Shown: positions 7,581 to 16,001 of the stretch, one piece after another | How positions within the stretch are numbered: position 1 is the first letter of the stretch | How the letters are laid out: the number at the start of each line of letters is the position of its first letter | Position numbers and translations under genes: made by a program | Notes under the pieces: model-generated | The model's input: the letters and a program-made list of their open reading frames with translations, nothing else | Databases searched by the model: none | Told to the model about the DNA's origin: nothing | Source: JBEKSX01 sp049516635 | GTDB lineage: Bacteria > Bacteroidota > Ignavibacteria > Tepidaquicellales > OLB5 | Direction: 5' to 3' | Length of the DNA: 28,095 bases | Assembly: GCA_049516635.1 (NCBI GenBank) | Contig: JBEKSX010000033.1 | Location: forward strand, 1 to 28,095

Positions 7581-8828
7581 TTAATCCATTTGCCTCCTCA
7601 AAAATGCCGGTTTGTCATCCTCTTTTATTTTAATATCATCAGGGTCGAAATCAAGATCTATGTCGAAGTCTTCATTCTTTGCCCTTATCTCACGTATCTC
7701 ATCGCTCTTCAGAAGGTCTTTTCTTTGCACGGTCGGAATATCATACTGTTGAAGCTCCTTATTTGTGGTCGGGATCTTAATAATAACAGGCTCAGCATTC
7801 TTATTAATTAGCAGGTTCTTCACAGTTGCTGTCTCTTCAGCAGGGAATGTATTCAGCTGTTTTTGTTGTGCTGCATTGAATCCGGTTGCTATAATCGTAA
7901 CAATGAGCTCATCTTCCATTCTTTCATCATTTACCACTCCCCAGATGAGCTTTCCGTATTCACCTGCAGTCTGGCGTATAAGCTCCGTCATTTTTTTCAG
8001 CTCCGATATTTTGAAATTATTATCGGCAATAATGTTGAGCAGGATCGATTTAGCACCCTTGATAGAAATACCCTCCAGTAAAGGATTATCGATAGCCTCG
8101 CCGGTAGCCCTGATCGCTTTATCCTCACCTTTAGCGTAACCGATGCCCATGAGTGCATCACCCATATCACGCATTATCGTCTTAACATCTGCAAAATCTA
8201 CATTCACTTTTCCACGTTTGGTTATGATATCTGAAATGCCCCTCGTCGAATTGTACAGCACATCATCTACCTTTTTAAAGCTGGTGTCAAAGCTGATGTC
8301 ATCGCCAAAGACAGAAAGCAGTTTTTCGTTCGGAATAACGATGCATGAATCGACCTCCTGCTTCAATCTTTTAAGTCCTTCCTCAGCGATCTTGAGCCTG
8401 TCATGACCTTCGAAATCGAACGGTTTGGTTACAATACCGACAACGAGGGCACCTGTAGCTTTGGCTATCCTTGCTACAGCAGGTGCACCGCCGGTTCCCG
8501 TACCTCCGCCCATTCCGGCAGTAACGAACACCATATCCGCACCCCTGACAACCTGTTCTATTTCTTCCCTGCTTTCTTCGACAGCTTTTGCACCCTTCGA
8601 ATCGTCCATCCCGGCACCAAGCCCGAGTGTCGTGTTTCTACCTATTTGGATCTTAAGTTCTGCTTTGTTCTTTTCCAGGTCCTGCGTATCGGTATTCATT
8701 GCTATGAAATCGACACCTTCGAGACCTTTATCTATCATGTTATTGATAGCATTACCTCCGGCACCTCCAATACCTACTACCTTAATTTTGGCACCACCGG
8801 TGTTTTCAGTAACTAATCTGATTGACAT
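7581..8828 (-). CDS. ftsZ: Cell division protein FtsZ
   Basis: Tubulin-like GTPase that polymerises into the Z ring at midcell. The 415-residue protein has GGAGGNAINNM at 21-31, NTDTQDL at 45-51, the tubulin signature GGGTGTGG at 107-114 and the synergy (T7) loop NVDFADV at 209-215 that completes the active site of the next subunit. A variable acidic linker (about 330-405) leads to the conserved C-terminal peptide KPAFLRRQMD at 406-415, which should bind FtsA. The ATG at 8828 is preceded by a purine-rich AAAGGGAAAATA. It is the last gene of the dcw operon, 84 nt after ftsA, and the nearest strong terminator downstream is the bidirectional hairpin at 7348-7381. Confidence 0.99.
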   Translation of the reverse strand: MSIRLVTENTGGAKIKVVGIGGAGGNAINNMIDKGLEGVDFIAMNTDTQDLEKNKAELKIQIGRNTTLGLGAGMDDSKGAKAVEESREEIEQVVRGADMVFVTAGMGGGTGTGGAPAVARIAKATGALVVGIVTKPFDFEGHDRLKIAEEGLKRLKQEVDSCIVIPNEKLLSVFGDDISFDTSFKKVDDVLYNSTRGISDIITKRGKVNVDFADVKTIMRDMGDALMGIGYAKGEDKAIRATGEAIDNPLLEGISIKGAKSILLNIIADNNFKISELKKMTELIRQTAGEYGKLIWGVVNDERMEDELIVTIIATGFNAAQQKQLNTFPAEETATVKNLLINKNAEPVIIKIPTTNKELQQYDIPTVQRKDLLKSDEIREIRAKNEDFDIDLDFDPDDIKIKEDDKPAFLRRQMD

Positions 8829-8912
8829 ATTATTTTCCCTTTCTTTTCCCCATCCTGGGAATAATTAAGTTATTAATTATAAAAAATTCTTTGTTCATTC
8901 TCTATTATGGTT
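8829..8912 (-). promoter_or_regulatory. ftsA-ftsZ intergenic leader
   Basis: At 84 nt this is by far the longest gap in the dcw operon. On the minus strand it contains a TATAAT word (8876-8881) without a good -35 element, and a 5-bp hairpin TTCCC/GGGAA with a 6-nt loop (8846-8861) that ends next to the purine-rich ribosome site of ftsZ. It may hold a separate ftsZ promoter or a leader that adjusts FtsZ translation; both are inferences. Confidence 0.3.
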
Positions 8913-10166
8913 TTATAGTTCGTCGAACCACTGTTTGACCCTAAGGAGGATATTTTTCAATCCCGGTTTTTTTCTGCCCCTGCTCTTGGCAGATTGTTTC
9001 TGGTCCAGATATTTTAACCTGTGCAGTATCAATCCTATACCTGTAGCATATATTGGACTTTCCACTTCTTTGATCAGCCCGCCCCCAATCTCCGTGGGAA
9101 TACCAAGATTTACTTCGGTTCCGAGCACCTGCTGAGCAAGTTCTCTTGTACCTTTCAGCAGCGACCCGCCACCGGTTATCACTACGCCTGCCGGCAGATA
9201 ATTTTCTATCCCTGATCTTTTAATCTCCTGCGCAGCCAGTACGAAAAGCTCCTCCATCCTTGCCTGAATGATACGTGAGATAATACTTTTATTTATTTTA
9301 AGTGGTCTCCTCCCCTTGATCCCCTGTATCACTACTACATCATCATTTATAATCTCCGAGATCAAGGCATAACCGTGCTCTTTCTTAACTCTTTCAGCTT
9401 CCTTTTCATCAATGCCCAGTGTTTCACTGATATCATTGGTTACCTGGCTCCCGGCGATGCCGATACCGGCAGTATGCTTGATTACACCCTTCTTAAACAC
9501 CGCTATATCGGTAGTACCGCCGCCGATATCAATCATTGCCACACCGACCTTTTTTTCCGACTCGTTAAGAACAGCATACGAGGAAGCAAGCGGCTCGAGA
9601 ACTAGGTCATCTATATCAACACCCGCAGAATTCACGCAATTTGAAAGATCGTCTATCTGCGAAACAAGACCGGTAAGAATATTTACCTTTGCCTCCATTC
9701 TTAACCCGAACATTCCGACAGGCAGGTCGAAAATCCCGTCCTTGCCGTCAATGATGAATTCCTGGGCAATCACGTCAATTATTCTTTCATCTTTGGAAAG
9801 TCTCAGGCTCCTTGCACTGTCATAAAGCCTTTCAATATCATCTTCAGATATTATCCTGTCAGGATGTGAAATAGCAACTATCCCTTCGGACTGGATGCAC
9901 CTGATATGCGGTCCGGCTATGCCCACAGTGACAGAATTAATATCGATCCCGGATTTCAGCTCGGCTTCCTTGAGAGAGGTTCGGATAGACTCTATAGTCT
10001 TTCCCGGGTTTACTACCATACCTCTAGATAACCCCGTCGATGGTGCATGACCCACACCGAGTATGTTCAGCCTGCCGTCTTCCCTTATCTGCGATACGAT
10101 CGTACATATTTTAGTTGTACCTACATCAAGACTTACAATAATATTCTCAATATTTTTTGACTTCAT
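8913..10166 (-). CDS. ftsA: Cell division protein FtsA
   Basis: Actin-like ATPase that tethers FtsZ filaments to the membrane and recruits later divisome proteins. The 417-residue protein shows the phosphate-1 motif SLDVGTTK (12-19), a 1C (SHS2-type) region at roughly 85-165, the phosphate-2 motif MIDIGGGTTDIAVF (211-224) and the adenosine motif VVITGGGSLLKG in the 2A/2B part. The C-terminus is a basic stretch (KSRGRKKPG) followed by an amphipathic helix LKNILLRVKQWFDEL, the expected membrane-targeting sequence. It begins 9 nt after ftsQ. Presence of FtsA fits the intact FtsZ C-terminal peptide. Confidence 0.98.
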   Translation of the reverse strand: MKSKNIENIIVSLDVGTTKICTIVSQIREDGRLNILGVGHAPSTGLSRGMVVNPGKTIESIRTSLKEAELKSGIDINSVTVGIAGPHIRCIQSEGIVAISHPDRIISEDDIERLYDSARSLRLSKDERIIDVIAQEFIIDGKDGIFDLPVGMFGLRMEAKVNILTGLVSQIDDLSNCVNSAGVDIDDLVLEPLASSYAVLNESEKKVGVAMIDIGGGTTDIAVFKKGVIKHTAGIGIAGSQVTNDISETLGIDEKEAERVKKEHGYALISEIINDDVVVIQGIKGRRPLKINKSIISRIIQARMEELFVLAAQEIKRSGIENYLPAGVVITGGGSLLKGTRELAQQVLGTEVNLGIPTEIGGGLIKEVESPIYATGIGLILHRLKYLDQKQSAKSRGRKKPGLKNILLRVKQWFDEL

Positions 10167-10175
10167 AGATTTGTA

Positions 10176-11003
10176 TTATTCAGTTGATGAAATATTGTTG
10201 TTTTTTACTACTATTATATCGTTATACCTCAGATCCAGATATTTGAACGAATATCTGACACGGTATACCAATACCTGTTTCAGAAATTCATCCAGATATA
10301 TAAGCTTCTGTTTTATGGCATCCCGAAGTGTCTGACACGTAATGTCCTTCTTGAAAACATCATCAATCACCTTTCCTCTGGTATCTATATTTTCATAATC
10401 GATCAGATATATCGGCGTTGCATCTTCCAATGAATAAATTACTATACCTGTTGTATCGGAGAAATTTATTTCCGATATATAATTGTAAAGTATCCTGTCG
10501 ATGCGCGCCGATTGCTTTATTATATAATGAGCGATCTTCAGGTTCTTCATGTCATTTGACGGAACAGTATTAATATCCGATATCCCGGTCAGCCCGCTGA
10601 TGACCGGCAGATCAAGATTTTTATTTTCTTTTTTGAATATATATAGGTTGAGCTGATCATCCGTAAGAAACAGTGTTCTTCCATTTGAAACTATGGCTAC
10701 CGGACTTTTCTCCGCTATCTCTATCTTTATCGTTGATGATTCTTTACTGGCACTCACTTTGCTGATGTTCGGGTGTTTCGCTATCCTGTTCTCGATCATT
10801 TGCAGAGTAAGTGCGTTCGACATTATTAGTGAATCTGACAGTTTGGCAAAATCAAATATTTCTTCTTTAGAGAGAGTAACATTGCCTGACATCTCAACTT
10901 TCCTGATATTGGTTTTATCTTTCCAGTATCCCGAAAGCACTATGCCGGAGACGGTGAACAACAGAACGATTATGAACAGCAATATTACCTTCATTCTTCT
11001 CAT
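10176..11003 (-). CDS. ftsQ: Cell division protein FtsQ/DivIB-like
   Basis: Bitopic inner-membrane protein linking early and late divisome components. The 275-residue chain has a short basic cytoplasmic tail (MRRMK), one transmembrane helix at about 5-24, and a POTRA-like domain at about 33-100 (IRKVEMSGNVTLSKEEIFD, HPNISKVSASKESSTIKIEIAEKSPVAIV). A beta-rich FtsQ domain follows, ending in YSFKYLDLRYNDIIVVK. That last motif (x-yiDLRf-x-x-i-x-v-x) is typical of FtsQ C-termini. The ATG overlaps the murB stop by 4 nt (ATGA). Position between murB and ftsA supports the call, since FtsQ is poorly conserved in sequence. Confidence 0.92.
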   Translation of the reverse strand: MRRMKVILLFIIVLLFTVSGIVLSGYWKDKTNIRKVEMSGNVTLSKEEIFDFAKLSDSLIMSNALTLQMIENRIAKHPNISKVSASKESSTIKIEIAEKSPVAIVSNGRTLFLTDDQLNLYIFKKENKNLDLPVISGLTGISDINTVPSNDMKNLKIAHYIIKQSARIDRILYNYISEINFSDTTGIVIYSLEDATPIYLIDYENIDTRGKVIDDVFKKDITCQTLRDAIKQKLIYLDEFLKQVLVYRVRYSFKYLDLRYNDIIVVKNNNISSTE

Positions 11004-11908
11004 TCAAATGTTCCTTCCTCGAAACCAACAGGTTTTATTTCTAGCTCAAGCTTGATGCCCGTTTTTTCTTTTACTGTCCGCCTAACGAGATTTATCAGCT
11101 CGACAACATCTCTTGCCGAAGCTTTATCATAATTCACAATAAAATTGGAATGTTTGGCCGAGACCATCGCACCTCCGCAGAACATTCCCTTCAAGCCGGA
11201 TTCCTCGATCAATTTTGCAGCATAATTCCCCGGAGGATTTTTGAACACACAGCCTGCATTAGGTATCTCGACCGGCTGCGTATCATTACGCTGGCTGATC
11301 CATTGTTTCCGTAATGCATTTAATTCTTCGGGATCCCCTGCCGGCAGCGAGAATGTACCTTCGATTATAATGGAATTTTTTAAATTCGAATTTCTGTAAA
11401 CAAACCCGCAATCCTCTCTCGGCAAAATCCTGATCTCTTCGTTCTTTATTGCTTTCACTTCCGTAATATATGTTGACGTCTCCCCGCCGTAGCATCCGGC
11501 ATTCATTACCAGTGCGCCGCCGATAGTAGCAGGTATACCGGCAAGCATCTCGACACCTGCGTATCCGTTCTGGATGCAGAAATCGACGAATCTTGCCATC
11601 TTCGCACCTGCTCCGCTTATGATCTTGCCGTCCTCGTGCCTGAGATAACCGAATCCCGCCTCAAGATTAACAACCACACCCCTTATACCCTCATCGCTGA
11701 TGAGCACATTACTTCCGTTTCCCATGATATAATAGGGTAAGCCTATCTTATTTACATACTTTATCATGTTCAAAAGATCTTCAGCATCTACAGGTTCTAT
11801 GTAATAATCTGCAACCCCGCCGATACGGAACGTAGTGAACCTCGCCAGGTTTTCGTTCAGCGAAATATTACCTTTAAAAAATTCTTTTATTTCAGCTATT
11901 GATATCAA
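11000..11908 (-). CDS. murB: UDP-N-acetylenolpyruvoylglucosamine reductase (type II MurB)
   Basis: FAD enzyme that reduces UDP-GlcNAc-enolpyruvate to UDP-MurNAc with NADPH. At 302 residues it is the short type II form. FAD-binding motifs are MGNGSNVLISDEGIRG (62-77) and AGIPATIGGALVMNAGCYGGE (123-143), with YRNSNLK at 171-177 and the C-terminal LELEIKPVG holding the presumed catalytic Glu near 290. The catalytic Ser of E. coli MurB corresponds to C220 here (PNAGCVFKNPPG), a substitution I believe also occurs in other type II enzymes. The start is TTG at 11908, 1 nt after the murC stop; no ATG is available near the N-terminus. It is placed between murC and ftsQ. Confidence 0.97.
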   Translation of the reverse strand: MISIAEIKEFFKGNISLNENLARFTTFRIGGVADYYIEPVDAEDLLNMIKYVNKIGLPYYIMGNGSNVLISDEGIRGVVVNLEAGFGYLRHEDGKIISGAGAKMARFVDFCIQNGYAGVEMLAGIPATIGGALVMNAGCYGGETSTYITEVKAIKNEEIRILPREDCGFVYRNSNLKNSIIIEGTFSLPAGDPEELNALRKQWISQRNDTQPVEIPNAGCVFKNPPGNYAAKLIEESGLKGMFCGGAMVSAKHSNFIVNYDKASARDVVELINLVRRTVKEKTGIKLELEIKPVGFEEGTFE

Positions 11909-11909
11909 A

Positions 11910-13304
11910 TTATTGGTTCGATAAATTTCTTATGAATTCATCACAAAAGATTGTTACATCCCCGGCTCCCTGGAACACTATAATATCGTTAGCCTGAACG
12001 CTCTTCAATAATTTCTTCCTGAGTTCATCTTTATCCGAAATATATTCAGCCTGAACATTCATCTTTTTAAGCTCATCATATATCAGTTTGCTTGTAATAT
12101 TTTCAATAGGTTCTTCTCTAGCGGGATATATATCGAGTAAAAAAACCTTATCAGCAGCAGCAAGCTGAAGAGCAAACTCCCTGTAAAAGTCCCTCGTTCT
12201 TGAATACAGGTGAGGCTGGAAAACGGAGATCAACCTCATGTTTTTCGATGCCTCCTTCAATGCCCTCAGGCTCATCTCTATTTCTCTCGGGTGATGGGAA
12301 TAATCGTCATAAACCTGAATATTATTCTCTTTATATTTCAGCTGCAGTCTCCTATCAACGGTATGGAAGCCCTTCATGCTTTTTCTGAATTCATCAAATT
12401 CAATGTTCAATATTTTAGATACTGCAAAACAGGCTGTTGAATTCAGAACATTGTGCCTCCCTATAAGTCCAAGCTGAATATTTTTATAAGACCTGTAAGA
12501 ATTGATCAGTGAAAATGATATCTTATCTGACCTGAAATTGTAATCCGTTATCTTCAAAAAGTTTGTATTATCGAATCCATAAGACATCTTTTCACCCGTC
12601 AAGGACTGAACAGTGCTTTTTACGTTCCTGTCATCGCCGCAATAGATTATACGGGAACCGGGCTTTGTTTTTCCGCAAAAAGTCTTGAAAGCATTTTTAA
12701 TATCATCAAGGTCTTTGTAGATATCAAGATGGTCTACATCGATATTCGTTATTACTGCGATATTCGGTTTTAATGCGAGGAATGATCTGTCATATTCGTC
12801 TGCCTCTACCACGGCATAGTTGCTCTGTCCCATCCGGGAAGCAGCCCCTTCAAAAAGAGGTACATTCCCGCCAACGAAAACCAGCGGGTCTAATCCCGAA
12901 TCTATCAAAACTTTAGCTATCATTGCCGTAGTTGTTGTTTTCCCGTGGGTTCCCGATACCGCAATCAAATACTTGTCATTAACTATTTCACCTAGGATTT
13001 CTGCCCGTTTGATAGTTTTTATGTTTAATTCCCGGGCACGAATCATTTCCGGATTGTCCTCATGAACTGCTGATGTGTAAACAACGGTATCAATAAAAGT
13101 GCTTATGTTATTTTTTGAATGACCGATAAAGATCTTCGCACCGAGGTTTTTTAACCTGTTAGTGATGTTCGAATCTGTAATATCGGAACCTGAAACATTG
13201 TATCCGTTGCGTAAATAGTACTCTGCAAGTCCGCTCATACCTATCCCGCCTATACCTATAAAGTAAATGTTCTTCGTATTGTCTATTGCTGTAATAGGGA
13301 TCAT
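11910..13304 (-). CDS. murC: UDP-N-acetylmuramate--L-alanine ligase
   Basis: ATP-dependent ligase that adds L-Ala to UDP-MurNAc, the first residue of the peptide stem. The 464-residue protein has the Rossmann-like N-terminal motif FIGIGGIGMSGLAEYY (15-30), the Mur ligase P-loop GTHGKTTTT (118-126), VVEADEYDRSF, NIDVDHLDIY and the C-terminal VYDDYSHHPREI and FQPHLYSRT motifs. GTHGKT rather than GTNGKT and the DDYxHHP motif are specific for MurC. The ATG at 13304 follows the small PH-like membrane protein gene by 1 nt, and murB follows by 1 nt, so translation through this stretch is probably coupled. Confidence 0.98.
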   Translation of the reverse strand: MIPITAIDNTKNIYFIGIGGIGMSGLAEYYLRNGYNVSGSDITDSNITNRLKNLGAKIFIGHSKNNISTFIDTVVYTSAVHEDNPEMIRARELNIKTIKRAEILGEIVNDKYLIAVSGTHGKTTTTAMIAKVLIDSGLDPLVFVGGNVPLFEGAASRMGQSNYAVVEADEYDRSFLALKPNIAVITNIDVDHLDIYKDLDDIKNAFKTFCGKTKPGSRIIYCGDDRNVKSTVQSLTGEKMSYGFDNTNFLKITDYNFRSDKISFSLINSYRSYKNIQLGLIGRHNVLNSTACFAVSKILNIEFDEFRKSMKGFHTVDRRLQLKYKENNIQVYDDYSHHPREIEMSLRALKEASKNMRLISVFQPHLYSRTRDFYREFALQLAAADKVFLLDIYPAREEPIENITSKLIYDELKKMNVQAEYISDKDELRKKLLKSVQANDIIVFQGAGDVTIFCDEFIRNLSNQ

Positions 13305-13305
13305 A

Positions 13306-13764
13306 TTAAGGATGTACCGGATTTTTTATTCTTAAAAATTCTCTTATTAATTCGGAACCGTGTTCGAAATCATTAGCCCTTATTCTTAGCCATTTCTTCC
13401 TGTTTCTGAGCTTCAACTTTATTATTCTGTAGGGCATATCTTCACGTCTTTTTCTTTTTCTTCCAATTTTAATATTCAATATCTCATTATTCAAAATTTC
13501 CCTTTTACCGAACCTGTTCTTCAGGACAATCCTGTCAGTCAACAGTATTATCTGCCTGCCACGTATAAAATTCAATAATACGAACAGGAATATTATCGGT
13601 ATAAAAATTATAAATATATAAATGATCGGATCGTTAAATACGAGTTCAAACTTTTCTTCGAAGAATTTTCCTTTTATCAGAGCGTACAGGAAGAAAAAAA
13701 CCAGATACAGCACTAGAGTCTGGTAGTAAACATCCATCCGGTATTTGTATACCTTCTCTTCCAT
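13306..13764 (-). CDS. Small two-helix membrane protein with PH-like domain
   Basis: This 152-residue protein is not a standard dcw gene product. Two transmembrane segments are predicted at about 13-31 and 47-66, both termini facing the cytoplasm by the positive-inside rule. The soluble part from residue 68 reads RGRQIILLTDRIVLKNRFGKREI..., then EILNIKIGRKRKRRE and ending EFLRIKN. This strand pattern resembles bacterial PH (bPH2/YdbS-type) domains, and it is very basic, which could favour contact with acidic lipids. The start ATG at 13764 is immediately adjacent to the murG stop with no gap, and its stop is 1 nt before murC, so it is expressed with the lipid II genes. PH assignment is a pattern judgement; no catalytic motif is visible. 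Confidence 0.75.
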   Translation of the reverse strand: MEEKVYKYRMDVYYQTLVLYLVFFFLYALIKGKFFEEKFELVFNDPIIYIFIIFIPIIFLFVLLNFIRGRQIILLTDRIVLKNRFGKREILNNEILNIKIGRKRKRREDMPYRIIKLKLRNRKKWLRIRANDFEHGSELIREFLRIKNPVHP

Positions 13765-14865
13765 TTAATTTTTTTTAAAGTTTATAAAATCATTCAAGAA
13801 ATTTGCAATTTTCAGTGCCGCATCCTTATCGCCAAACCTCTCAATATTTTTTTTCATGAGAGCACGTTTGTTCTCATCTTTCATTAATTCCAGTATTTTA
13901 TTCTCGAATTTATAATTAAGCTCGTTATCCGTTACCATTTCTGCCGCACCGGCATCCACCATTGCTTTTGCGTTTTTTTCCTGGTGGTTATCCGATGCAA
14001 ATGCATATGGAACGAATACGACTGCGGAACCGAAATATGCAGCTTCCATCATTGTCGATATCCCCGACCTGCATACTACAAGGTCTGCGGATGAATATGC
14101 GTAATCCATATTGTCTATGAACTTGAATAGTTTTATCCCGGGAAGCTCTTTTATCTTTTCGGAAATCGTCTTGTAATCCCTGTAACCGCTCTGCCAGATT
14201 ATTTGTATGTTGTTATTAATCAATTCCTCTGCACAATCCAGTAAAGCTGTATTTATGGAATTTGCACCCTGGCTTCCTCCGAAAACGAACAGGGTCTTCA
14301 GTTCGTCTTGCAATCCGAAGAACTTATTGGCTTTATAACGGGGATAATGCCTCAGGGTGCTTCTTACTGGGTAAGGCATGACCTCAAGATTATCCTGCCG
14401 CTTAAAATATTTTTTAGATCCTTCGAAATTCAATATCACTTTATATGCCTTTGATGCGAGCGCTTTCACCGTTAAGCCGGGGAAATAATTTCCTTCGTAG
14501 AGCACCGAAGGAATACCGAGCTTATATGCCGCTCTCACAACAGGTCCCGAAACGTATCCGCCAGTACCGAATACTACCTGCGGTTTGAACTCTTTCAAAA
14601 AATTTTTAGCTTTTTTTGTAGACCTTATCAATTTATAGATTACATTTATATTTTTCGGGCTCAAGCTCCTGTAAAAGCCCCTGATATCCAGTGTTAATAG
14701 ACTGTATCCGCACTTCGGAATTATTCTTTCTTCCATTCGTCCTTTAGCACCGATGAAAATTATCTCCGCTTTTTCGTTTTGCTTTTTTAGAGCATCAGCA
14801 ACCGCAATGGCGGGAAATATATGCCCGCCTGTTCCGCCTGCCGCAAAAACAATCCTAGCCGTCAT
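13765..14865 (-). CDS. murG: Lipid II synthase MurG (GlcNAc transferase)
   Basis: Peripheral membrane GT28 glycosyltransferase that transfers GlcNAc from UDP-GlcNAc to lipid I, giving lipid II. Key motifs are the N-terminal AAGGTGGHIFPAIAVADAL (residues 8-26), FGTGGYVSGPVVRAAYKLG, the mid-protein FVFGGSQGANSIN and the donor-site stretch YSSADLVVCRSGISTMMEAAYFG, followed by VPYAFASDNHQEKNA. I chose ATG 14865 (366 residues) because GAGG precedes it by 3 nt; a TTG at 14874 would add three residues. The start overlaps the end of ftsW by 11 nt (20 nt for the TTG start). The gene ends directly against the PH-like membrane protein gene. Confidence 0.97.
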   Translation of the reverse strand: MTARIVFAAGGTGGHIFPAIAVADALKKQNEKAEIIFIGAKGRMEERIIPKCGYSLLTLDIRGFYRSLSPKNINVIYKLIRSTKKAKNFLKEFKPQVVFGTGGYVSGPVVRAAYKLGIPSVLYEGNYFPGLTVKALASKAYKVILNFEGSKKYFKRQDNLEVMPYPVRSTLRHYPRYKANKFFGLQDELKTLFVFGGSQGANSINTALLDCAEELINNNIQIIWQSGYRDYKTISEKIKELPGIKLFKFIDNMDYAYSSADLVVCRSGISTMMEAAYFGSAVVFVPYAFASDNHQEKNAKAMVDAGAAEMVTDNELNYKFENKILELMKDENKRALMKKNIERFGDKDAALKIANFLNDFINFKKN

Positions 14866-15994
14866 CTTCCTCAATCGTATTTAACCAGATCGCCTCTTTA
14901 GAATTCGTTCTGTTAGTCGAAATATTCAGGAGTATGCCAACAGCTATTGAATTAAAGATGATGGATGTACCGCCGTAGCTCATAAAGGGCAGTGTCACAC
15001 CGGTAGTAGGTACGATCCCCGAAGCAACCATCATATTGATCACTGCGTTTATAACTATTGTTATCGTAATTCCAAATGCCAGATATTTACCGAAATCTTC
15101 ATCTATTGTTTTTGCCAGCTTCAATCCTCTGTATAAAAATATTCCGAACATAAGTAATACCAGCGTGACACCAATAAACCCGTATTCCTCTCCGACTATA
15201 GAGAAAACAAAATCATCATAAGACTGGGGCAGGAAAAATTCTCTCTGGTTAGAGTTGCCGGGTCCCACGCCTATCAACGCTCCGTTCCCAAATCCTATAA
15301 TTGCCTGAGAAAGCTGGTAACCTGCATCACTGTTCACTGTCTGACCCGAGAACGCAAATATCCTGCTCAATATATACGGCTTTGAAAGAACGAATATGGC
15401 AGCAAGAGGGATTATCGATACAAAAGTAATAAGTATATGCTTAAACTTTACTCCACCCACAAACATCACCATCATGCTTGTTACAAGTACGATCGCTGCA
15501 GTAGAAAAATTCGGCTGGATCACAATTAGAGTAACTATCAGCATGACATAAAATATCATGGGAAGATAGGAGTAGTACAGGCTCGAGATATAATCTTTTT
15601 TCTTCGAAAGCATGTAAGCTAAATTTATAATGAGTGCGAATTTTACAAAGTCAGCCGGCTGAAAGCTTAACCCCGCAAAATGTATCCAGCGGCTCGCTCC
15701 CTTGGTTGTTTCAACCCCTGCAACCAGCAGGTATAAGAGCGAGATAACTGCGGCGAACATGAGAAACTTCCTGTACCTGATAATGTGCCTGTAGTCTATC
15801 CGTGAAAAAAGAAATATCATGAATATTCCTGCACCCGCCCTAATAAGATGGTTCTTGAACAAGTAAGAGCTGTCACCGTTCAGCTTAACCGACCAGCTGG
15901 ATGAAGCACTGTACACGACACCGAGACTGAATGCGATCAGTGCGATGACCGGCAATAGGATCCATATATCTATTTTATTTATCTTGCTGCCCAT
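14855..15994 (-). CDS. ftsW: SEDS peptidoglycan polymerase FtsW
   Basis: Septal glycosyltransferase of the SEDS family that polymerises lipid II with FtsI. The 379-residue protein has ten recognisable hydrophobic segments, from IDIWILLPVIALIAFSLGVV at the start to IIFNSIAVGILLNIS at the end. Conserved elements are VVYSASS in the first helix, the periplasmic loop FLPQSYDDFVFSIVGEEYGF and the late PTTGVTLPFMSYGGTS signature. Its place between murD and murG identifies it as FtsW rather than RodA. The ATG at 15994 follows murD by 7 nt. The reading frame runs into the murG start. Confidence 0.97.
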   Translation of the reverse strand: MGSKINKIDIWILLPVIALIAFSLGVVYSASSSWSVKLNGDSSYLFKNHLIRAGAGIFMIFLFSRIDYRHIIRYRKFLMFAAVISLLYLLVAGVETTKGASRWIHFAGLSFQPADFVKFALIINLAYMLSKKKDYISSLYYSYLPMIFYVMLIVTLIVIQPNFSTAAIVLVTSMMVMFVGGVKFKHILITFVSIIPLAAIFVLSKPYILSRIFAFSGQTVNSDAGYQLSQAIIGFGNGALIGVGPGNSNQREFFLPQSYDDFVFSIVGEEYGFIGVTLVLLMFGIFLYRGLKLAKTIDEDFGKYLAFGITITIVINAVINMMVASGIVPTTGVTLPFMSYGGTSIIFNSIAVGILLNISTNRTNSKEAIWLNTIEEDDG

Positions 15995-16001
15995 TTAGAG
16001 A

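Noticed and set aside
7383..7811. Plus-strand open frame of 142 codons downstream of the bidirectional terminator
   Set aside because: It runs through the palindromic repeat and into the antisense of the ftsZ end; composition is that of a chance frame.
8425..8868. Long plus-strand open frame (147 codons) antisense to ftsZ
   Set aside because: It lies entirely opposite a certain gene; its low-complexity Pro/Ala/Ser-rich product mirrors the Gly-rich FtsZ codons. No ribosome site or family match.
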